The position numbers and the translations under genes were made by a program. A DNA stretch of 64,000 bases. Source: Hevea brasiliensis. Taxonomy: Eukaryota > Streptophyta > Magnoliopsida > Malpighiales > Euphorbiaceae. Position 1 is the first letter of the stretch; every line of letters begins with the position of its first letter. The notes under the pieces are model-generated. The model saw nothing but the letters and a program-made list of their open reading frames with translations. It searched no databases and had not been told where the DNA came from. The stretch spans positions 63,361,309 to 63,425,308 of the forward strand of contig NC_079505.1 of the NCBI RefSeq assembly GCF_030052815.1. Reading direction: 5' to 3'. This document shows positions 59,733-64,000 of the stretch, piece by piece.

Positions 59733-59919
59733 CTGAATGAATAAAGAATAGAACATGTTATAAGGATGGAATTTAAAAAGGAAAGAAAGAGAGTGTTGGA
59801 TTGAAAATGCGCTATCAATTCATTAATAATATTAATGCCGTAAGAAAAGGTCCATTTACAGTATTACACTTGTCACCATGGACAAAGTGATCAAGTGTAG
59901 ATAACCAGAGGTACTTTAC
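59733..59919 (-). other. Tat-2 intron between protease and RT (187 bp)
   Basis: Donor TCGA/GTAAAGTA (GT at 59919-59918 on -) and acceptor TATTCATTCAG/GACC (AG at 59734-59733). Upstream of the acceptor the sequence is pyrimidine-rich (ctctctttctttcc). Splicing joins ...VLNLE to TIHQLTPNNP in the same phase, bypassing the protease-frame stop that overlaps the donor. Ogre elements are known to have an intron at this place. Confidence 0.8.
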
Positions 59920-60800
59920 TCGAGATTGAGTACAGGGATATCCTCCGTTGTCCAGTTGTTCAGCTCCTGCCCCTCAACCACTGGCGAGACTAGGGCCTCA
60001 TACAAGGAGTCCAGTTGGATGACATCGATGGATGGATCATCGGGTGATTCTTCTGTATTTGCCGGATGTTGAATGACCGGTTTGGTGAAGATCTCCGTGA
60101 TCCTCGGGACTATTTTCATCTTTCCCATCTTCTGGTCAAACCTCTGATCCCGAAGTATTTTCCTCATCCAGAATCGCCCATCCACGAGGGCATCCTCCTC
60201 ATATCCCAAACCACTACGGCCCACCTTCTGAATAGCCGGTATGGGTTCCACGATCCCTTGTAATGTGGCGCCTAGGCCTTTACCCTCTTCATACCCGTTC
60301 TTTGACAGCACTTTGGCTACCATAGCCATAGCCCCCTCCTTCCCGGTATCTTGCAGTTCAAGGGCCTGGAAAGAACTCTCCAACGATTCCTCGGCCGCTT
60401 CCACATAGGGAAGTGATTGCGGCTTGGTGACCAGTATGGCCTCTTCGCCCCTCACAGTGATGATTTTGCCGTCCTTAATGTATTTGATCTTCTGGTGCAA
60501 AGTCGAAGGAACAGCATTCGCAGAATGGATCCACGGCCTTCCCAACAGCATAGTGTAAGCCGGCTCAATGTTCATGACCTGGAACGTGACGTTGAAAGTA
60601 CATGCACCGACTTGGATTGGCAAGTCAATGTCTCCCAGCACCTCTCTCCTGGTACCGTCAAAGGCTCTTACCACCATAGCACTCTGACGTATATATGATT
60701 GGTCGACCGGCAGCCTGGCTAAGGTTGCGCTAGGCAGTACATTAAGGGCCGATCCGTTATCGATGAGAACTTTGGCCACTATACAACCCTTGCATTTCAC
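59916..60800 (-). pseudogene. Tat-2 protease with G-patch
   Basis: 294 open codons. The aspartic protease Asp is residue 14 (LIDNGSALNVLP) and the second family motif is LLGRPWI near 85-91. Residues 163-200 (60314-60201) form a G-patch-like motif: NGYEEGKGLG, QGIVEP and GRSGLGYEED, with the glycines in the expected spacing; G-patches bind nucleic acid or helicases in other proteins and occur after the protease in betaretroviruses. The frame stops exactly at the intron donor. A true start is not here: the frame should be fused to gag through 60892-61314, and is separated from it by a shift near 60860. Confidence 0.9.
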
Positions 60801-60891
60801 AGTTACATGCAGAGCTTTATTGTGCCCTAAGCCTGCGGGGTCTACCTCCTCTTCAGAAAAGGCTACAAAGCCGATGCCCGGATTTGTTCTA

Positions 60892-61543
60892 CTATCTTCT
60901 CAAATTGCCGGAGTAATGTCTGGGTTCACAAAGGCTTGATCCAGATTCTTTGTAAGGCTTGTCGGTGCACTTCCGAGCTCGGGATCGGTGATAATAGTGA
61001 AATCCGGGTGTTTTTCTCAATCGCTCCACCACATCATACTCGCTCTGCTTCATTATTTGGAGCAGCAGTTCTTCATCTTCCTTGTGCTCAGTAGGCTCTG
61101 CTTCCCCTACTTTCTCAACCTCCTCTTCCGTGTTTCTGGATGACTCTCCCATTTTTACTTTCCCTTTTCTCTTCTCTCTTTCTTCGTTCCCGTAACACCT
61201 CCCACTTCGAGTTATAAACTCGACTTCTTGCTCAGGTGGAGAGGATTTTGTTGCAATAACGGGCTTAGAACTGGTTTGGGGAGTAATATTGCTAGCAGGT
61301 CCAGCATAAGTCATTCTGAAGTGCTCGTGAGGAGCGAAACATGGTTTTGGTGGTGCCGGAGGTGAGGCAAGACTAGGAGCGGATGTACTGCTTGACGCTC
61401 CCTGAGTGAAAACTTAGAAGTTATAGTTCCAAGGGACAGCGTGAGTATTGGTGATGGGGAGCTGAGGTGGAGTTTGGATAACTGTTACCGGCGGTGAGGC
61501 TACCGGGGGTGAGAAGGTGATTCTGGGTTTGGAGGTAGAAGCG
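60892..61543 (-). pseudogene. Tat-2 gag-protease linker
   Basis: The - strand from 61314 reads FITRSGRCYGNEE, a KRKGKVKMGE basic stretch, an acidic stretch and LLLQIMKQSEYDVVERLRKTPG, matching Tat-1 at 29305-28976. After RLRKTPG the frame leaves the Tat-1 pattern, showing a shift near 61010. Between 61314 and 61543 proline-rich sequence with stops continues from gag. Confidence 0.8.
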
Positions 61544-63440
61544 TTACATTGTATCGGTGGTGTTCACTCCTTTTTCCGTTTTCAGCCTTGTCTGGCATCT
61601 CAGAACCCTGAGAGACAATAAGTTCCGGACTTCTTGCCTGAACCCCTCACAATCTCGCAGCTCGTGGTCAGCTGCCTCTCCATGGTAAGGACACCTCGTA
61701 CTCTCTTCGAATCCTGCTGCCTGAGGGCAAAGGTAGCCTTCCCTCATTGCTACAGTAAAAATCTCCTCGAAGTATGGAACCAGCTCATCCACTTCTGGTG
61801 TTGATCCCTCTCCCTTAGACTCCATCATATTTACACCACTGCCCGCATTGTGGTTAGGCAGTGGGTTTGAGGTAACATTGGGGAGGGAACCATTTCCCTC
61901 GATCTTCAACCACCCATTTCGGATTAAAGCGTGCACTCTTCCTCTGAGTGCCCCGCAGTTGTCGGTTGAGTGCCCTTGTGCTCCTCCATGATACTCACAA
62001 CGGGCAGTGGCATCATACCACCTGGGATATGGCGGTTGGATTGGGTCCAAGGGGACTGGTACAATTTGGTTTATACCGACAAGGTATCGGTATATTTCAC
62101 TGAGAGGGAGGGGAAGAGGTGGATCAGGGTTCCTTGGAGGTCTCGGGTTGTTTTGTGGTGGTCTTGGTTGAGCTGGAGGAGGTGGTGGTCTTGGTTGGAA
62201 ATTTGTAGGTGGGGCGTATTGTGGGCGTGGTTGTGGATAATTAGGGAAAGAAGGTGGAATGTTTGCGATGGTCTGGCCATGAGAGGGAGGATATGGCCGG
62301 TAGTTATTTTGGGGAAATTGGGGGTAATTATTCTGTCGAGTGATGGAATGCACATCACCCTCCTTCTTCTTGCCAAAGCTGGCAGTCTTCTTCACAGGGT
62401 TCTCAGCCAACTCCTGTAGTCTTCCTATCCTCAGATTAGCTTCAATTCTCTCACCAGCTTGGATGATATCTGAGAAGCTGTTGGAGGTATTTCCAATCAT
62501 CAGGTTGAAGTAGGGAGCCTTCAATGTTTCGATGAATAGGGAGCAGAGTTCATTGTCAGTCACCGGAGGATATACTTCTGCAGCCTTCTCCCTCCATCGT
62601 TGGGCATACTGCTTAAAACCTTCCCGGTCTTTCTGTACCAGGTTCTGGAGGTCCCTCCTTGTGGGTGCTGCATCACAATTGAATTTGTACTGCTTTAGAA
62701 AGGTATCGGCTAAATCCTTCCAGGAGTGCAGCTTGCTCCTGTCCAATTGTATGCACCATCTCAGAGCTGCTCCGGAGAGGCTCTCGTGAAAGAAATGAAT
62801 GAGAAGTCTATCGTCTTCTGTTAAGGCAGACATTTTGGCAATGTAGGTTGCCAAGTGGATGCGGGGATCTGAGTTTCCGGTGTACTTGTCGAAATCCGGA
62901 ACCTTGAATTTGGGTGGTACCACCACATCTGGCACCAATCTCAGTGATGACACATCGACTGAACCATACATGTTCAGCCCTTCTATTGCTCTCAGTCTTT
63001 CTTCTAGAGCCGATAGTTTCTCGTTTTCTTTCGCCCTATGTTATCCTTACACCGTATGATATGCTCCTCCAACTGGGAGCTGAGGGGTGGAGTAAACCTG
63101 AGGGATCGGGATTGAAGGGTGAGGCTCGGCATTTGAGATAGCCGGGTAATAGGAAAAAGGTAGGTCATTATTTATGGTCACCGGATTAACAGTGACGGTC
63201 GGTCCGGATTGATGGCTGGAAAGTGAAGGAGGTTGAAGCGTAGTGAGAATCAACCGTTGTAGGAGGTGGGGGAGGTAATGGTAGGTTAGGGTCTGAAGTG
63301 GGCCTATTTTGGGACATCTCCCTCATCATCTTCATAAGTTCTGAAACCTGGTCTTTTAGTTCAGACTCTTGCCCCTGTAGGTTATGTACTTGTTCCTGGT
63401 CTTCCATTAGTTTTCTTGTTTGAGATCTTGTTAAGTACAC
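61544..63440 (-). pseudogene. Tat-2 gag, one or more shifts
   Basis: The start is at 63440 (MYLTRSQTRKLMEDQEQV), followed by heptads (LQGQESELKDQVSELMKMM) and a proline run. A shift near 63240 moves to the frame seen at 63253-63047, and a second break near 63000 leads into the 475-codon frame 62971-61544. The latter has the capsid-like core (DKYTGNSDPRIHLATYIAKM, FFHESLSGAALRWC, FKQYAQRWREKAAEVYPPVTDNELCSLFIETL), a proline-rich linker and two knuckles of CX2HX5HX4C type (CEYHGGAQGHSTDNC and CPYHGEAADHELRDC). Gag packages the RNA. Confidence 0.9.
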
Positions 63441-63839
63441 TCATTGAGGTTGAGCAGTGTGCTTGGTCGACTTGCGTTGTTAGAAGCAATATTGATTTCT
63501 GTGAGGAGTAAAAAGAAAATTTTAAATAAACTTGAATTTTGCAAAGAAACTAAAAGTCACGGTGCGACGAAGGATACTGATGGCATTTGAGAGCCAGTTG
63601 AAATCAGAAAAGGATAATCGCCTCGACTTTATCATGGCACCGTTCGATAGTCCGACCAGTGAATGACGGGATTGAATGCGCATTTATGATACTGTTCATA
63701 TGGCGCATTTCAATTTTCACATAACCCTAGCGAGGAAGTTCCTACGGAGTCATACTATTCATTCACAAATTTTGCTAAACAATGGTCCAAAAATTACTTC
63801 ATTAATCGAGTAATTTGTACATTGTATCTTTACATTGGC
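63441..63839 (-). other. Tat-2 spacer between ORF1 and gag
   Basis: About 400 bp, non-coding, colinear with 31398-31796 in Tat-1. Confidence 0.65.
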
Positions 63840-64000
63840 CTAAGCTCGAAGGTTCTTTATAATAAGATGACATTTTACGAGATACTCATATAACCTTTCT
63901 TCTTGCTTGGCGTGGTCGAATGCTTTCAGAGCGTACTCGATTCTGTAATAGTTCTCGTTTTCCTGTGTTATTGTTCTCTCCAGTGGTCAACATTCTCTTT
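63840..64000 (-). pseudogene. Tat-2 ORF1 C-terminal end (partial, at window edge)
   Basis: The - strand ends YALKAFDHAKQEERLYEYLVKC...NLRA with the stop at 63840-63842, matching the C-terminus of Tat-1 ORF1 (YALKTFDPAKQEERLYECLKKC). Closer to the edge (LREN)VDHW-like residues are in another frame, so a small indel lies near 63940. The rest of the ORF is outside the window. Confidence 0.72.

Larger units (their letters stand above)
46898..64000 (-). mobile_element. Tat/Ogre-like Ty3/gypsy element Tat-2 (younger; 5' LTR outside window)
   Basis: Same layout and orientation as Tat-1, with much longer open frames (773 codons for RT to integrase start). The 3' LTR is at the left. The target duplication left copy is probably attag (46893-46897). 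It is inserted into element E. The LTR, antisense ORF, array, integrase, RT/RNase H, protease, gag and the tail of ORF1 are in the window; the rest of ORF1, leader, PBS and 5' LTR should follow to the right. Confidence 0.93.

Noticed and set aside
61970..62419. + strand frame of 149 codons rich in Trp and Arg
   Set aside because: Shadow of the proline-rich part of gag on the - strand.

Overview
The window is plant nuclear DNA made almost entirely of nested LTR retrotransposons. I find no host gene, no tRNA or rRNA gene and no CRISPR. The evidence is Ty1/copia and Ty3/gypsy polyproteins of plant type, a plant RTE-type LINE, long AT-rich LTRs with 5-bp target duplications, and plant-style splice signals. 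It looks like pericentromeric or intergenic repeat sequence of a flowering plant, probably a eudicot; the species cannot be read from the sequence.

Layout. (1) 1-5975: 3' part of a decayed Ty1/copia element on the + strand (gag, protease, integrase, RT, RNase H, then a 2.1-kb 3' LTR). (2) 5976-41559: one old Tat/Ogre-like Ty3/gypsy element (Tat-1) on the - strand, about 19 kb once insertions are removed. In its own direction it has a 5' LTR, a PBS, an extra ORF before gag (DUF7745-like), gag, protease with a G-patch, a short intron, RT, two RNase H domains, integrase, a satellite-like array, and an ORF on the opposite strand. It is cut by four members (A-D) of one family of 3.2-4.5-kb non-coding elements, best read as solo LTRs, each with a 5-bp target duplication, and by an RTE LINE fragment. 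(3) 41560-46892: a fifth family member (E), split by a deleted copia element (42569-46466) that keeps a perfect target duplication. (4) 46898-64000: a second, less decayed Tat element (Tat-2) in the same orientation, inserted into E and running off the right edge.

How the parts work together. In Tat-2 the sense transcript from the 5' LTR (outside the window) would run on the - strand through gag-pol. An independent TATA-type promoter near 50336 would drive the + strand ORF toward it, and the two transcripts would converge on the 53-55-kb tandem array. Tat-1 has the same layout, so these parts can be compared between two copies, and several are kept by compensating changes: a 52-57-nt hairpin, the array-unit inverted repeat, the protease-RT intron and the antisense TATA/palindrome block.

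The strongest possibly new signals are (a) paired hairpins with compensatory arm changes about 600-690 bp from the 3' end of solo-LTR family members A-D; (b) a donor-like splice site 858-887 bp from the 5' end of all five members; (c) one Tat element type carrying both a sense ORF before gag and an antisense ORF after pol; and (d) the conserved hairpin next to the satellite array. All comparisons were made by eye; no database search or folding program was run.
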